A DNA stretch of 64,000 bases from Blastocystis hominis (GCF_000151665.1 NW_013171815.1:943153-1007152), one strand, 5' to 3'. Positions 20,235 to 33,177 are shown, numbered from the stretch's first letter. Program-made: numbers and translations. The notes: generated by a model not told the origin, from the sequence alone.

Positions 20235-23200
20235 ATGGTATTGACTGTCACCCCATGAGTTATCTATAGAATGAATGTGAAAAATCTCAACCTCTCCTTG
20301 ATCAAGTGAAGGAGAATTGTACGATTGTTTTCGAACTCTCACTCCACAGGTACATCTTCTGAGAAGTTCTTAGAGTGGTTTTATCTTCATGGCAGAGAAC
20401 TCTCTCCAGAAGACAGAAAACTGGTCTATTCTTATATCGCAGAGAACAAAGAGCTTGGACGATCCCTGATGGAGCTGTTTATTCAGAGTGAGCTGTCTGA
20501 ATGTACGTGTTTCTCTTGGATTTTGACTCCTAGCAACGCCCAGCACGATTTATGATCTATTGAGTATACTTCTCGAGCAGTATCTCGAAACCTCTCCATC
20601 TCTTGGTGGTTTGGTTCTTTTCGGAAATTGTGGCGACGAATCTGTTCAGAATCCTTGTATCCCATTGCCAAAAGCTCAAATAGGCGAGAATGACGTGTAC
20701 GTTTATTTAGAGTAAACAAAAACTCACACTCAGAATCCACGTTCAGTCCTGGCTCACCTTCGTATCTCCAAACGAAGCATTCCTCAATCAATCGCTAACT
20801 CTCTTCACGATTTCTCTCAGCTCCACCAAGCTGACGGTTCGACTTCTCTTTCCCACCAATTCGAACCCTCATTACACCCTTACTCTCTGTGGAGAAAGTT
20901 TCCCCATTCCTCTTTCCTTTGCTTCCCATTTTGCTCACCATTTGCTCACCATTTCGATTTCTTCCACCGCCATTCAACTCTTTATCGACCAGCATTCTCT
21001 TTCCTCCCCCTTCTCCTATTCCTCCTTCAAATCCACAGAAAAACTCTTCGTCACTCTCGGCGCAGGGCTAAGCGGTGATTCGCAGTCCATTTCGCAGCTA
21101 CCTGATTCGCCTCTCATTCTAATCCACAATGTTTCGGTTCTTACGGGTTCGCTTTCCACTTCTTATCTCTCAACTCTGTTTCCCATCCCTTTATCCAATC
21201 AATTCGTAGCTGCTCACTCGGTCCTTCAGCCAACGGACGAACCTTCCAATCCCTTTCCGAACCCGCACAACTCATCCCTCCTTCCACCCGAACTCCCTCC
21301 GAGGAGCCTATTCTCCTTCGGGAACACTGTTCCATCGATTGCTCGGAGCCTCTTCCGGAGGGCTGGGTTTGTTCAACCAATCAAACACGCTCCACCATGC
21401 CTAGCGCGATCTTCGAATCCGGTCCGAACGCCGGTCGATCATTCGTTTCTCCGAAGGGCGTTTCGCTTCAGATCACGAAACTCCCGCTGCTGTAGCTGGA
21501 TGGGGTTTGAATGAAGCGTAGAAACTGGATCGAGCGGAAGCTCTGCTATGATTCGGTTCGCTTTGCTTATCCCAAGCTGCTTTGGAGAATCGTGGAAACG
21601 GTCGCTCGCGTTTTGCTGGTGGATTCGTGTTTTCTGTCGATGTTGCGCGAAGTTCGATGGCTTTCTGTGTTGGAAAAGAATCTCCTTTCGCTCTCCAATG
21701 AGAACGAAGATTTATACACTTCCAAACTCGTCCATGCGCTGCTTCTTCTCTGGGACGCATTCAAACAAACGGATCTTTCCGAAGATTCGGTTTTGCTTCG
21801 CGAATTCTTACAAAACATTCTGTTCCACCCTTCTATTCATTCCCATTTCGGACAAGACGATATTGTAGCGATTCATAACGCGGTGATTCGCGATTTTACG
21901 TCTCTCACGCGCGCGATTCCCGTCGATTCGTACATTGATTGGCTTCGACGCACCCAATTGACCAATGAAACGTCCGCCATGGAAGTGTTGAAATGGTTGG
22001 CCGAACATTCCGATTCGTTCGCTCCCTTTTACCGCGGTTTTGCGTTGATTGCATGCGAGGAGAACCCGTTTCCCGCGATTTTGTTTCTCCTTTTCTCCTC
22101 ATGTGACGAATAGACCGTTCATCGATCTCATTTCCTCGCGGTTTTTCAATGAAACTGTCTCCATCGAGGAGCTAACGCGCGAAATCGAAAAGGAGAAAAT
22201 CGTGGAAACCTGTTATTGCCTGTTACCGCACGTGCCGCCCGACCAACTCGCCCAGTTCCTTCCTTTCTGTCTGTTTTCCCTCCATTTGGCCGCTCTGCAA
22301 CCGTCCAATGAGAAAAAGCATGTCGTCTCGCGCATTCTGGATATTCTTTACGACCTGGCCATTGTCTGCGATTCCTCGCTCATTCCCGCGGAGGTCGTTC
22401 AGCGGTGTACGGAGATTTTGGTTCATTGGATGCACGGCGTGGCGGTGCGGAACTGTATTCCGTGGAAAGAGCCGGTTTCGTTCTGGAAAGCGCTTCCATT
22501 GTGTTGTTGGCTCTTGCGACTCACCGAAAAGAGAGAAACCGTGGAAACCACGCTGAGTGGATTTGTGGAAACGCTGTCGAAGCCGAATTCGGAGGAAATC
22601 TGCCATCGAATTCTTCGAAGACAGAGCGTTCTGAAAGAACTCGTTCTGCTTCATAAGGAAGAGAATGCGAACATACTGCTTTTGACGCTGGTGTTGAGTG
22701 ATTTCAATTACAGTTCGTTTTCGACGAACTTTCTGTACACGATTCGGTTCATTCTCTCCCTTTTGAAGGAAGAGGGGCTTCATTTGATCGGGCTAATATG
22801 CTCGAATATCAGCAGTATGCTGCTGAATTGCGAAGCTTTCTCGACGACGATCCAGCTGAACAATCTGTGCGTGTTCCTGTCGGTGATCGAAGAAATCGGA
22901 ATCGCCTCCCCCGATCAAATTCGACACTACTGCGAGCTGGCCAGTCTTGAAGCCCTTCCAGAAAACGTGGAAACCGTGGGGAAACTCTTCGGCTTGGAGG
23001 ACAATCCGGGTCTGAATAACGCGGTGGAACTATTTAATTCGCATCGAACTCTGTTTGTTTCTTCGGAGGTTTCGGTCAATCTGTCGATCTACGCGGTCAT
23101 GATTCCCTTGCTGCGATGGGTTTCGCTGCAGAAAATCAATTGCGACAATCGCGTCTGTTACGATTTCCTGATGCTCGTTCTCTTCCGAATTCTCTATTTG

Positions 23201-26200
23201 TATTCGGTTTCGCCGGAGAAAGCGGATTGCTCGGTCCACTCGATCGTTCAGGAAATCCACACCCTGCTGCTGCTTACAGAGAGCGATATCACACAATACG
23301 GCTATCATTTCTTTTCCTATCTTGTGGTTTTGAAGGAATGTGTGTCTATCAGTTCCAAAAAAACGTATTTGAATAATGAAATCATTGAGATGTTGAAACT
23401 GTATTCCAATAAGCATTTTCTTCCCAAACTTTTAAGTCTTCCTGTCGTTTTTTTCCTTATCCAAAATCATTCTTAGAATCTTTCGACTTCTCCGTCTGAA
23501 GCCATTTTGCCGATCGTTTTGAACCAAATCGGAGCGTCTGTCGTGATGCAGACCATCCAGTTTATGTTTAACGCGTTGGATCATCGAGCGTTCGGCTCGT
23601 TTATTCTCAACAACACGCCAATGCGCTTAACCTATTCGCGATTGCATCCGAACATACAGAAAGACACAATGTTCTCGAATCTTGAATCGCAATATTCGGA
23701 CGATTTGCTTCACCGCAAAGCAGAAGAGCAAACAAAACTCGAAGAAGCCAACGCCGAACACCAAGCAAGTCTCGAGAAAATGAGTCTCGGATGGGCGTAT
23801 TATCAATCGCGATGGTCGGAGATCTTTCGAGAGAGCTCGCTCGCCTATCTCGGCAATTGCGATTATTTCATCATGGATCCACACATCAGCAGCGATGGCG
23901 CTCGCCATAAAATGCGCAAAGTCCCTTCGCCCCTTTCGCAGTACATCACATCCGAAGAAAGCCATTCGCCCGTGGATACAGAGAAAGAACTCAACTCTTC
24001 GGCTCATCTTGTGAGTCTTCTGATGAAACAGCGAAGTGTTTCCTCCCCGTACTTTGCGTTTTTTGGAATTAGTGAATAGAGAAGTGATGATCGAAGAGAC
24101 AGAAAAGAAATTCTCCGTTACGCAAGTGAAGTCGCTTCGGATCTCCGCGTTTGATTCCAAATGGGGTACCTTAACGATTCATAAAGGGCTTCTTCTCTTC
24201 ACGGTCGACGCCAATCAAGACGTGGAAGGATTCTCCATCATTTCATCGCCCACTCCCGTTCAGTCCCTTCCCGCCATTTTTTCGCTTCCTCTCTTCCAAT
24301 GCGTCGCTCTGTACAAGCGAACGTATTGCTGTCAGCAGAGCGCGCTGGAGCTTTTCTTCCGCCAAGGAGGATTCACCGACTCTTTATATCTGTTCTTCAC
24401 GGAAAGAAAGATCCGAGATCGCGTATATCGCAAGATCGCCTCGCGTCTTCCCGATTCAGCGATCGTGCAGAAGCTGAGCGAGTCAAACATCGATTTAATC
24501 AAGCGACTGAAGCTCGACATTCAATGGCAATCGGGACAGCTCCCCAATTTTGATTATCTAATGCAGCTGAACATCGCAGCCGGGCGTTCCATTCAAGACA
24601 TCACGCATTACCCGGTGTTCCCTTGGATTCTCAAACGAGCCGACGCCTTTTTGGATCTCAAGTAGTCATTTCAAAACCCGTTCAATGTAGCGATAAATGG
24701 AACTATCGAGACCTGACGCTGCCGATGGGCGCGCAGACCGTTCGTCGACTCAATCAATACATCGACCAGTATGAAATGATGGCGGAGCTGTCGTCTCCCG
24801 ATGATTTCGCGCGCGCTCGTTCTGCCACTCTGGACGGAATGGACGATCAGATTCCTCCTTACTATTATGGCTCGCATTACTCCACGCCGTTGGGCTGCGT
24901 TCTGCACTACCTTCTTCGAAAAGAGCCGTTTACCCAGCAGCATGTGTTGCTGCAAGACGGTCATTTCGATGTTCCGGATCGTCTGTTCTACTCGGCCTCG
25001 GTCACCACAAAGGCGTGTTTGGAAAACCCGCCCGAAGTCAAAGAGCTGATTCCGGAGTGGTTCTTCGATCCTCACTTCTTACTGAATGAGAACCACTTGA
25101 CGTTTGGAACCACGCAAGACAATGTGGACATTAACAACGTCGCGATTGAGAGCTCGCCTTCGTTGTTCATTTCCCAGAACCTCCGAGCCCTGGACTCTCC
25201 GATCACATCCGCGTATCTCAGCGATTGGATCGATCTGATCTTCGGATACAAGCAGCAGGGAAAGCCCGCAGCGGCGAACTACAATGTCTTCTTCTATCTC
25301 ACTTATCCCGACAACTGCGATGTGACCAACGTGCAGGACACCGCAGTGAAGACGTCCGTTCAAACACAAGCCACTCACTTTGGACAATGTCCTCAACTCG
25401 TCTTCGATTCTCCTCACATCCGAAAGCTTCTCCCCATCAAAGCGGCGCGCTCGCTTCGAAACGTTCTCTTCGAAACCCCCAGAGAATCGATCTATCACGA
25501 ATCGCCTCGACGATGGATGGGTTCTCGCTGTCGGATCCAATCCATCTCCGACTGGGACGCTTCGGCTCTGCAGTCGTGCGTCAGCACAGTCCAAAACATC
25601 CTGGGTGAAGGGTTCAACGAGCCCGATCGCAAATCAGCGGAGCTTTCATGGCCGCGCGAGAGCTCGTATCCCTGGACAATCACCGTCGATAGCATGGATT
25701 ACATCGAAATGACGCTGCTTCGTGTGGTGCTGAAAGTCCCCAACGCGCTCTCTTACAACATCAAAAGCCATTGCTTTGAAATCGAATACTTGAATGAGCA
25801 GCGCGCCTGGACCCCCATCGAAGTGATCGCAGAGAATTCCATTCTGCAGCAGCCCAATGTCATCACGATTCTCTCTTTCAAGACGATCATTACGCGGTTC
25901 TGGCGAGTTCGCATCGTCGATATTCCCTTCACTGAACGCTTCCTCAAACTAGACGTGAACACAAAGCCGGTCTACACATGTGGCGATCGTTCCCGCGATT
26001 CTAGCTCCATTCCTACCAATTCGTTCGTGATCTTATCGTCTCCAATCGTTCGCCATTTGGATGTTATGGGTCGACCACTCATCCCACATGTTCCTTCGAA
26101 AGAGATCAATCCAATCGGCGCGGCGCTCGAATTCAAACCATCATTATCAGCGCTTTGGTATACACGGGGCGATCGAATGATCGATAGGGACAACGCTTTG

Positions 26201-27221
26201 ATTGTTTCGGATTCGCGCAGTGTGGCGATGCAAGACGTCAAGACCAAGAAAGCCAGAGAGACGATTTCGCTGCCTTATCGCTATTTGGTGTCTGTGCGTT
26301 GTCTGCATCCTTCCTTGCCGCTTTTCTTTGTGGACAGCGGAATGAGGGGTTGTGTCGATTGTGTAACGCAGAAAATGGAAATTCGAACGTTGTCGTTACT
26401 CAATGAATCCATTCGATTATTGGCTGTTGATGACTCGCTTCTTGTGGCCGTCTCTGAGTATGAGAACGTTTACTCTTTATAAAGGCGTAGAAACGATGAA
26501 ATCGCTTCGTTTGATGTGTCGTTCACTCCGATTCCTTCTTGCATCAACGCGTTGGCGCGTGCTGCTCTTCCTTTTAAGAGCCATGTGAATCAAATCCGCA
26601 TTTCCAAAGAAATGGATTGCGTTGTTGCTTTCTCTTCTTCGGATTCTTCGGATTCTTCGGATTCTTCAGATTCTTCGGATTCTTCAGATTCTTCGGATTC
26701 TTCGGATTCTTCAGATTCTTCAAACACATCGCCTTCTGTGCTGATTTACACATCATTGCTGAGTCTTCGAGCGGTGATTCCATCGCTCCCAATCAAAGAT
26801 TGCTTCATTACGCGCTCTGGAATTCTCCTGATTGGATCCAAGAAGGTCACGAAAGTCGATTTTGTGGGAAGAATCGAAGTGGAATTACTGCTTGATCAGG
26901 AACCGTAAGTTCGATTGATTCTGTTGAAGTGTAGTATTTGTGGAGATGTCGCTGATTTGATTCTGGCGCTGGTGGAAAAAGATGGAACAATTCTTTTAAT
27001 TGATTCAATCACCACTCAGATTTTGACTCGAATTCCGACAGAAAAGTCGATCATTCGCATTTTATTTGATTCGGATTCTACAGGTATTTTCGCATGTGCG
27101 CAGGATGGAAACGTGTTCTATTATCCACTAAATAATTGCTTGAGTCCAGCTTTTTGGGAGACTGACAAAGCATCGACTGGAGGAGGGGATATTAAGTCGA
27201 AGATTTGGAGTTTATTTGCGT
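20235..27221 (+). CDS. Large BEACH-domain protein (ConA-like, PH-BEACH, BEACH, WD40)
   Basis: BEACH proteins are scaffolds for vesicle and lysosome traffic. The ATG (20,235-20,237) is followed at once by a 32-nt intron. Joined exons give an N-terminal helical part, a concanavalin-like beta domain (about 20,745-21,200; SWLTFVSPNEAF), a long armadillo-like helical region (21,510-23,470), the PH-like domain (about 24,090-24,450), and the BEACH domain. The last runs from NFDYLMQLNIAAGRS and PVFPWIL through YRDLTLPMGAQ, YYGSHYSTP, LLRKEPFTQQ, VKELIPEWFF to WIDLIFGYKQQGK. A discoidin-like stretch and degenerate WD40 repeats follow. About twelve introns of 29-33 nt fit phase. A tandem SSD tract (26,634-26,721) lies in the WD region. 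There is no encoded stop before TGTTTGTT at 27,226; T27,221 is codon position 1. Total length is over 2,000 residues. Confidence 0.85.
26634..26721 (+). repeat. 9-bp minisatellite encoding Ser-Ser-Asp repeats
   Basis: About ten tandem copies of TCTTCGGAT with a TCTTCAGAT variant lie inside the WD40 region of the BEACH gene. The frame stays open and encodes a (SSD)n linker, a likely phosphorylation-rich loop. Copy number could vary between strains. Confidence 0.85.
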
Positions 27222-27281
27222 TTTGTGTTTGTTGGAAGAATCGTTTGAGTTAGAGTTTGTGACATATTTGCTATGCATTGC

Positions 27282-28989
27282 TTAACTTTGATTCCTAGAA
27301 CATTTTCTTCTTTCAAACAAACAAACAATCTGGAATAATCCGTAAACTCTTGGCTTACATCTATATAAAACTCTATTCGAAGCATCACTTTCGTTCACAT
27401 TTCGAATATCGACGAGGCGAAGCGATTTAGGAAGCACAATTTCCACTAAGTTCGGAACATCTACTGCTAAGCTATAAACCATTCTGACAAACCTTCCACA
27501 GTCAATCGGCGTTGCAAATAGAAATTCTTCTCTCCTTTCGACACCATGCTTCTTAACTTGGGTAAATCTAACTAAAAGAAAAGCATCATGCAGACTTTTC
27601 AAAGTCACCGAACAAGTTGAATTACTAATTCCTTGCAGAGCCCATTGTCCGAGCTGAACTGTTTCTAATTCAGGGAGATCTTCGATTATAGCAAGACAAC
27701 TCGCTTACTCTCAAAAACGGTCTGATTTGCCCAAACAAATACAGCAAACCCTAAGGATAGATGTTTCAAGCGCGGTAAATCTAAAGATCAGGGTAATTCC
27801 AGCAGTACAAACCGTGGACAATTAGAGAAGAGTGAGCAAAGTTCCATGACTGAGTGACCAAATCTCCAATCTCGATCCTTTCTAAATTTGGAAGGTTTTC
27901 CAGCTCTATTCCATGGCTCCAGTTCGTACAGCAAAAGGTTCCCATTTTGAATGACACCAAATGTTCACAGTCCGCTATTTTGAAGCTATACGGAGCATCA
28001 CTTTCCAAACTGGGAGGCAAATGCTGGGTGGTGAAGCAATGATTTCCGATAGATATCGACTCCAAATAGGGCAATTTAGAGAAGGTAATGCCGTGGATAT
28101 TACCAAAGCTGTAGTCTCCAATTGTGAGAGATTGGATCATATTCCACTGGTTAGTGTCGAAAGAAATCACTGAATTAAAACTGTTTTCTTCTATCCTTAG
28201 ATCATTCACGGTCGCAATTAGAGACTGTATGTCTTTTTCTTCATGAATACTCACAGAAAGAGGCTTGTATTTGTAACAGCCATTGATTAAATCGACCCCT
28301 TCTATTTCCTCTCCCTTTTCCCAGGTGCTTTCACGATATGCCATTCGCGTTTTGGGATCAATCAAACAGCCGACTCCATGCCGAACATATTTGCCAGTTG
28401 ATTCGTCAAAGCAATATCCTCCCATATAAACAGGGATTCTAGTTTCAAATTGAAAGCCATCACCTTGCTCTGAAAACTCGGTCATTACACCGTTTTCAAA
28501 TATCTTTGTTATTTTGCATAGTTTGTCGTCAGCCCATATACCTTCTAACAATTCTTTGCCATCATTCTCATCAAATTCGATGCCTCTTCCATGTTTTTGT
28601 AAGTTGTAGTTATACTGGCCTCTGTATACAGTTATGCCAGTTTTGCGCTTTATAAGTACCAATTCTAAGGCATCTCTGCTACAAGTTTTGAATTGCACAT
28701 AATCATCATAAAGTAAGTTATCAAAGGATCCACATAACTCAAGTCTTCCATTTTCATAAACATCAAAGTTACCAGATTCATCTTGGCAATCGCCTTCCCA
28801 TGTCCTTTTCAGAACACCGTTATAATACAAGCTGCTCTTATTAGACGAGTCAGTAATAACAAATTCATTTTTGTGAGCTCCTTGAAACTTTTGTATCCTA
28901 CATTCCTCTCCTAGCCAATTTATTTTGGTTTGATCTCCCTCAGTATAATATCCGTCGAGAGTGTACTGAAATCCGTACACAGTTTGCAT
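27282..28989 (-). CDS. MORN-like N-terminus plus leucine-rich repeat protein
   Basis: The ATG is at 28,989. The first about 230 residues carry MORN-like units (ITVYRGQYNYNLQKHGRGIEFDENDGKELLEG, split here by function only loosely). The second half has BspA-type leucine-rich repeats: LPYLESISIGNHCF, ENLPNLERIEIGDLV, DLPRLKHLSLG and NLPELETVQLG. Apparent stops at about 27,781 and near 27,690 disappear when a 32-nt and a 29-nt GT-AG intron are removed, and both removals restore perfect repeat units, so the gene is intact. It ends at an encoded TAA (27,282) or earlier, near the AACAAACA run at 27,316-27,327. Proteins of this mix are usually scaffolds or surface proteins; exact role unknown. Confidence 0.72.
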
Positions 28990-29685
28990 GACTTAACAAA
29001 TAGTTTTAGCAAAATAACAGCAGACAGGATCTATAACATTTGCATGGTATTTCAAATGATTTTTTTAATATTCTGAACGAACCGATAAACGATAAATACA
29101 ACAGATTCATTGTCTCTAAAACTGTATATCAACATGAATCCTTTTTTCTAGAGATGTGATTCTATGATACGAACAATGCATTTTGCGTTAAATTATGTAT
29201 CTACTATATTATATAAATGAGAAATGAATATGGATCTGGATCCTCAATAACCATCAAACAAATCAGATGTTCTTCTTTTATTTCTTGATAGATGTTGTAG
29301 GATAGAGACTATTCACAGTACAATCAAGGTAACTGAATGCTATGAGACAATCTATCATTCTATTATTCAATCATTGGCATAAAAGCAGAATTGATTGAAA
29401 AAGAAATCTTGATTATTTATACAAGATTTTCAGCCTCTGAAGTTGTGATCAAGACCGACGAGGATGAGATCAATGATATCAAGTTCCAGTTCACCATTAC
29501 AAGAGCTTAATCAGGGATGGACTGATTGTTGGATAGACTGCTATCTTTGTCTTTTTTATGGCAAGCGAATTGGGACAGGAGATGAGTCTTGATTTCATTT
29601 ATTACCATTGATACACTTCCAGATTAATATAAACCCACTTCGAACATTTCACAACACAAACATTGATAGGTTAATAATAGATTCG
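28990..29685. other. Intergenic spacer, possible orphan exon at 29,440-29,510
   Basis: The divergent spacer is AT-rich. One stretch, about 29,442-29,509, follows a TTTTCAG acceptor-like site and reads SEVVIKTDEDEINDIKFQF and so on to a TAA. Its composition looks coding, but I could not find upstream exons, so it may be a gene remnant or chance. Nothing else is supported. Confidence 0.35.
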
Positions 29686-30228
29686 ATGCAGGAAGAGATT
29701 TTGTATGTGAAGAAACTTAGCGAAAATGCCACAATTCCTGTACGGGGATCGGTTCATGCAGCTGGATATGATTTGTTTAGGTAATGCTTGTTTTGATCAG
29801 TTGGATCCTATAGTGCTGCCGATGTGACAGTAAAAGCACGTGGAAAGGCTCTGATTCCGACGGATCTGTCTGTGGCTATTCCTCCGAATTGTTATGGTCG
29901 TGTTGGTATGAAGTGCTCTTCCCTATTCTATTTTGTAGCTCCGCGTTCAGGCCTAGCCCTTAAGAAGTTCATTGACGTGGGTGCAGGCGTTGTGGACTGT
30001 GACTACCGTGGTCCTCTGGGAATCGTACTGTTCAATTTTGGAGACGAGGATTTCGAAGGTATTGTCGAGTTATTGCGTTGTTTGTAGTGAAGAAGGGAGA
30101 TCGTGTAGCTCAGCTTGTGTTGGAGCGAATCTGTATGGCTCCCATTGTGGAAGTGGAGAGTCTGGATGAAACGAGCAGGGGTAGTGGTGGTTTTGGGTCA
30201 ACGGGGGTAAAGAAAGTTCGTACTGATT
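29686..30228 (+). CDS. DUT: dUTP pyrophosphatase (dUTPase)
   Basis: The enzyme hydrolyses dUTP to dUMP and PPi, which keeps uracil out of DNA and supplies dTMP synthesis. Four exons join at introns 29,781-29,813, 29,906-29,938 and 30,059-30,087. All five trimeric dUTPase motifs are visible: motif 1 AAGYDLFSAAD, motif 2 APRSGLALK, motif 3 [15 protein letters not shown] with the catalytic Asp, motif 4 [12 protein letters not shown] and motif 5 [10 protein letters not shown]. The length (about 145 residues) fits. The ATG at 29,686 gives the expected short N-terminus. The exact 3' end is uncertain: no encoded stop comes soon after motif 5, and a T-rich TTTTTGTT at 30,233 could place the cleavage at T30,228, again at codon position 1. 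Confidence 0.9.
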
Positions 30229-30775
30229 GTTGTTTTTGTTCAAATCAAACTGTGTTTTTGATAGCAATAAAAATGGGCAACAGCTTGGATGGGATTGGAT
30301 TGGATCAACGAGTGATTTGTGAGTTGTATGGATGTTGATTAATATGTTCAAACATTCGATGTGTGCTTTAAGATGGAGCGACTAGATTCAATGCATAACA
30401 ATGTAGCAAAATGAACCAACGTGAGTTGTGAGCTAGTTAATGGATAGAATAGAAGACGAATAGAAAACTTGATTTAGGATTCAAGTGAAAATAGGGGAGC
30501 AGAGAATGCTGATTGAACGCATTTAGAGAAGTTAGCCATCATAAATAATCTTTTACTGCCATCTCTCACCAGAATCAAAATTACATATATCATAACACAC
30601 TCTTCATTACTTCTATGCTACTATCTTTCTCTTGCACTATCTTATTCTATAACCACATTAAATCCAAAACAATGATTTGCAACAAACAACTATGTTGTTC
30701 TAAGGCTTACATATCATAGTAACGACTTGGAGCCAAGAAGTTTACTGACTGCCTACAGATGACACACCATAAAAC

Positions 30776-31166
30776 TCATTTACGGGTCAGAATATAGTGT
30801 CCACGCTTGGAAACCTCCACAATCTTTCCCTGCTTGAGCAGCTCACGAATTCCAGCACGAGCACAAGAACCATTGATCTTCAGACGGTCCACGATCGTGT
30901 AAACCGTAATGAGCTTCATCTACCTATCATAAGCAAATCCAACAACCGACCTTCGGCACTTCAGCAACCAACTTGTCGTAATCAGCCTGCTCGAAGTAAA
31001 CCTTGTTATCGATAGTTTCACGCACCTTTCCCTTACTCCACTTCTAAACAAATAAATCGATCTTATTCACTCGCTACCTTTTTACCGTTACTAGACTATA
31101 ATCACGTTAGAACTCCACACATATCAATAGTATAATTCACAAACAACTAGAAAAGAACCTACCATG
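30776..31166 (-). CDS. RPS25: Ribosomal protein eS25 (RPS25)
   Basis: This is a protein of the 40S subunit head. The ATG (31,164-31,166) is split from the rest by a 68-nt intron with a GTAGGT donor. Then come exons MSSNGKK (joined), [30 protein letters not shown] and, after a 31-nt intron, [18 protein letters not shown] to GHYILTRK. This matches eS25 along its whole conserved winged-helix core (KWSKGKVR, PxYKLIT, RLxIxGSxAR). The lysine-rich N-terminal tail is much shorter than in animals. The stop TGA is encoded (30,776-30,778). Confidence 0.93.
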
Positions 31167-31327
31167 ATACTCTTAAGTAGTCTAAAAGAACAAACTTGCC
31201 TAGAAATAGTTTGGTCACGGCAGAATCTGCGATACCATTTATGCTCGCTCGATTAACCGCTCATCATTTCATCGTGCAAACCAAAACCGCGGTTCCCTTA
31301 TTTTGGATGGATTGCAACAAACAAGCA

Positions 31328-32212
31328 AGCTTCTCCAGTCATCTTCACCAAATGGCGTTAGTTGCACTTTTTGCTTTCGTTTCTTCTCTTCTCGCTTTTC
31401 CTTCTGAATCTTTGTCATTTCCTCTTTACTTAACAGATAATTGCTGCTCCCTCCGCATTCGTCAATAATATCTTCAATCTGCCGCACCATTTCCTCGGGG
31501 ATCTCTTCCTTCTTCATACCCACAGTTTCCAAAAGCATTCTATATGCCCTATGCATCAGCAGAGTAACGCAGCATTACTCGGATTGGATCGAGTAGGCAA
31601 TATTGCTCTCGTCCAGTCCGGAGATGACTTCTTCTTCAAATTGCCTTTGCTCTACATAAAATACTTGAGATTGCACATACTTTCAGCTTCCTCTTTTTCT
31701 AAGTCTTTAATCTGCTTTTCTTCCTTTCTACTCTTCATTCATACTCTTATTTTCAACCTTTTTAGCTCCTTTTGAGCATCCTTGGCTTTCTTTCCCATTG
31801 CCACGGCGCCTTGTACTTTATCATCGAAGAAATCAGCAGGAAGAATCTCGGATATTGGTTTTTCCTCAATTGCAGGAGGTAGTTCTATTTCGGGTTGTTT
31901 CGTTTCTTCCTTTTGTTCTTTCGCTCTAGTCACTTCAAAATGGAAGAGATAAGCTACTTTTGTTGGATCAACACCTTCTTCGCTTTCGCCTTAAATATTT
32001 GAACCATCTTTCATTTAGAATACAAGCCAACAAAAAATACTCGGTTATGTTTTACAGAGGCAACATGCTCAGCCCATTGCGATTCTGATGCAATTTTTTC
32101 TTTACACAGCTTACAAGAAATCGAACCATCTGAATCATATCTAGAAAGTAGTAATGGCTCCGAGAATGGCGTACTTGACAAAAGGAGATTTTATTTTTTG
32201 TTCAGATGACAT
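31328..32212 (-). CDS. ZNF830-like zinc-finger, coiled-coil protein
   Basis: ZNF830 relatives are nuclear, splicing-associated proteins. The ATG is at 32,212. After a 34-nt intron the N-terminus reads SPFVKYDSDGSISCKLCKEK and then SESQWAEHVASVKHNR, a matrin-type C2H2 finger (CKLC...H...H). Next come EEKPISEILPADFFDD, a phrase typical of the ZNF830 family, and a long charged coiled coil (EKQIKDLEKEEAE...RQFEEEV). The C-terminus is basic then ends near FGEDDWRS. Introns of about 30 nt join the coil exons cleanly; the two junctions near 31,950-32,070 are less sure. No encoded stop precedes the minus-strand TGTTTGTT (31,316-31,323); the T at 31,328 is codon position 1, so UAA is made by poly(A). 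Confidence 0.7.
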
Positions 32213-32394
32213 AAGGTCGTCTTTTTAACAAAAAGAAGCAACTACAAGAAAAATTAGTAAATTCAGGAAAAACTGTCGCTTTCTTTATCATTCTAAAATA
32301 ATGAGTCATTTGGTTCATGTGTTACGCCATTCGGTCGTTTTTGCTTCTTTGATCGACTTGACTTCTTTTTGTTCATAGATTTTCGTATCTAGAG

Positions 32395-33055
32395 TCATAC
32401 AAAACACAAACTCCCCACATTTTGGTCATTTGGAACTTCCCCCTTCCAAGAGTAACCAGCATCATGTAAACGCGCGATTAGAACCTTCTTTCTCTCCGCT
32501 AGACTCTTTATGTTTTGTAATCCGCGAAGGAAATTCTTTGCTTTTGGACGCTTCTTTGCAAAGTTCACAAGAGACTGCACATCTGCCTGCAAACTGTCTT
32601 TCGACTCCGACAAATCGTCATCATCACTCACTTCGGAAAGTTGATCATCTTCAACAGGTTCCTCTTCAAGATTGCCTTCTGAATCAAACCTCCTCTTTGT
32701 TGATAGCTCCAATACTTTCTCCTCCGAAGTGATTCTGCCCATGGTATCAAGTTCAATGGATTCATCTTCAAAATCTTCAAATCGCGGAGCATAGTACTTG
32801 ATCACCTCCGGCTTTCGAAATTGGAATTGAAATGTGTCATCATCAAAAACCGTAATATGAGGCTTTGATTTTTGGATGGAATGCAGCTTCTTTATATTTG
32901 AAGCGATTATTTGCAAAATAGCAGGAGTCATGTTTTCAGCACCGATTTGTTTGCTTATTTCTTCAGTAATCGTTTTTGCGTCGTTTTCTCTAGCGATAAC
33001 GGCAAAGAACTACATGATACGTTGATGATTTCCTGGTAACGACATCCATGATCAT
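32395..33055 (-). CDS. Unknown acidic protein
   Basis: The gene starts at an ATG at 33,055 or 33,049, with a 34-nt intron right after the second ATG's next codon. It reads FFAVIARENDAKTITEEISK, SNIKKLHSIQKSKPHITVF and a Phe-rich piece (DTFQFQFRKPEVIKYYAP). Then comes an acidic stretch (VEDDQLSEVSDDDDLSESK) and a basic helical C-terminus (KNFLRGLQNIKSLAERKKVL). There is no membrane segment. I do not recognise a family. The stop TGA is encoded at 32,395. The mix of acidic linker and basic tail would suit a nuclear factor, but that is only a guess. Confidence 0.5.
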
Positions 33056-33177
33056 AAGCCCTACTATTTCATCACTTAGGCAGTCCATTAAGTGTATTGA
33101 TGAACTTTGAATAGGCTATTTAAACTGAGTAAGAAAAACCTGCTATTTTGGCATATCATTATTTTCTTATTATCGTC

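Noticed and set aside
27690-27783. Stops that seem to make the MORN/LRR gene a pseudogene
   Set aside because: Removing a 32-nt and a 29-nt GT-AG intron restores exact leucine-rich repeat units, so the gene is intact.
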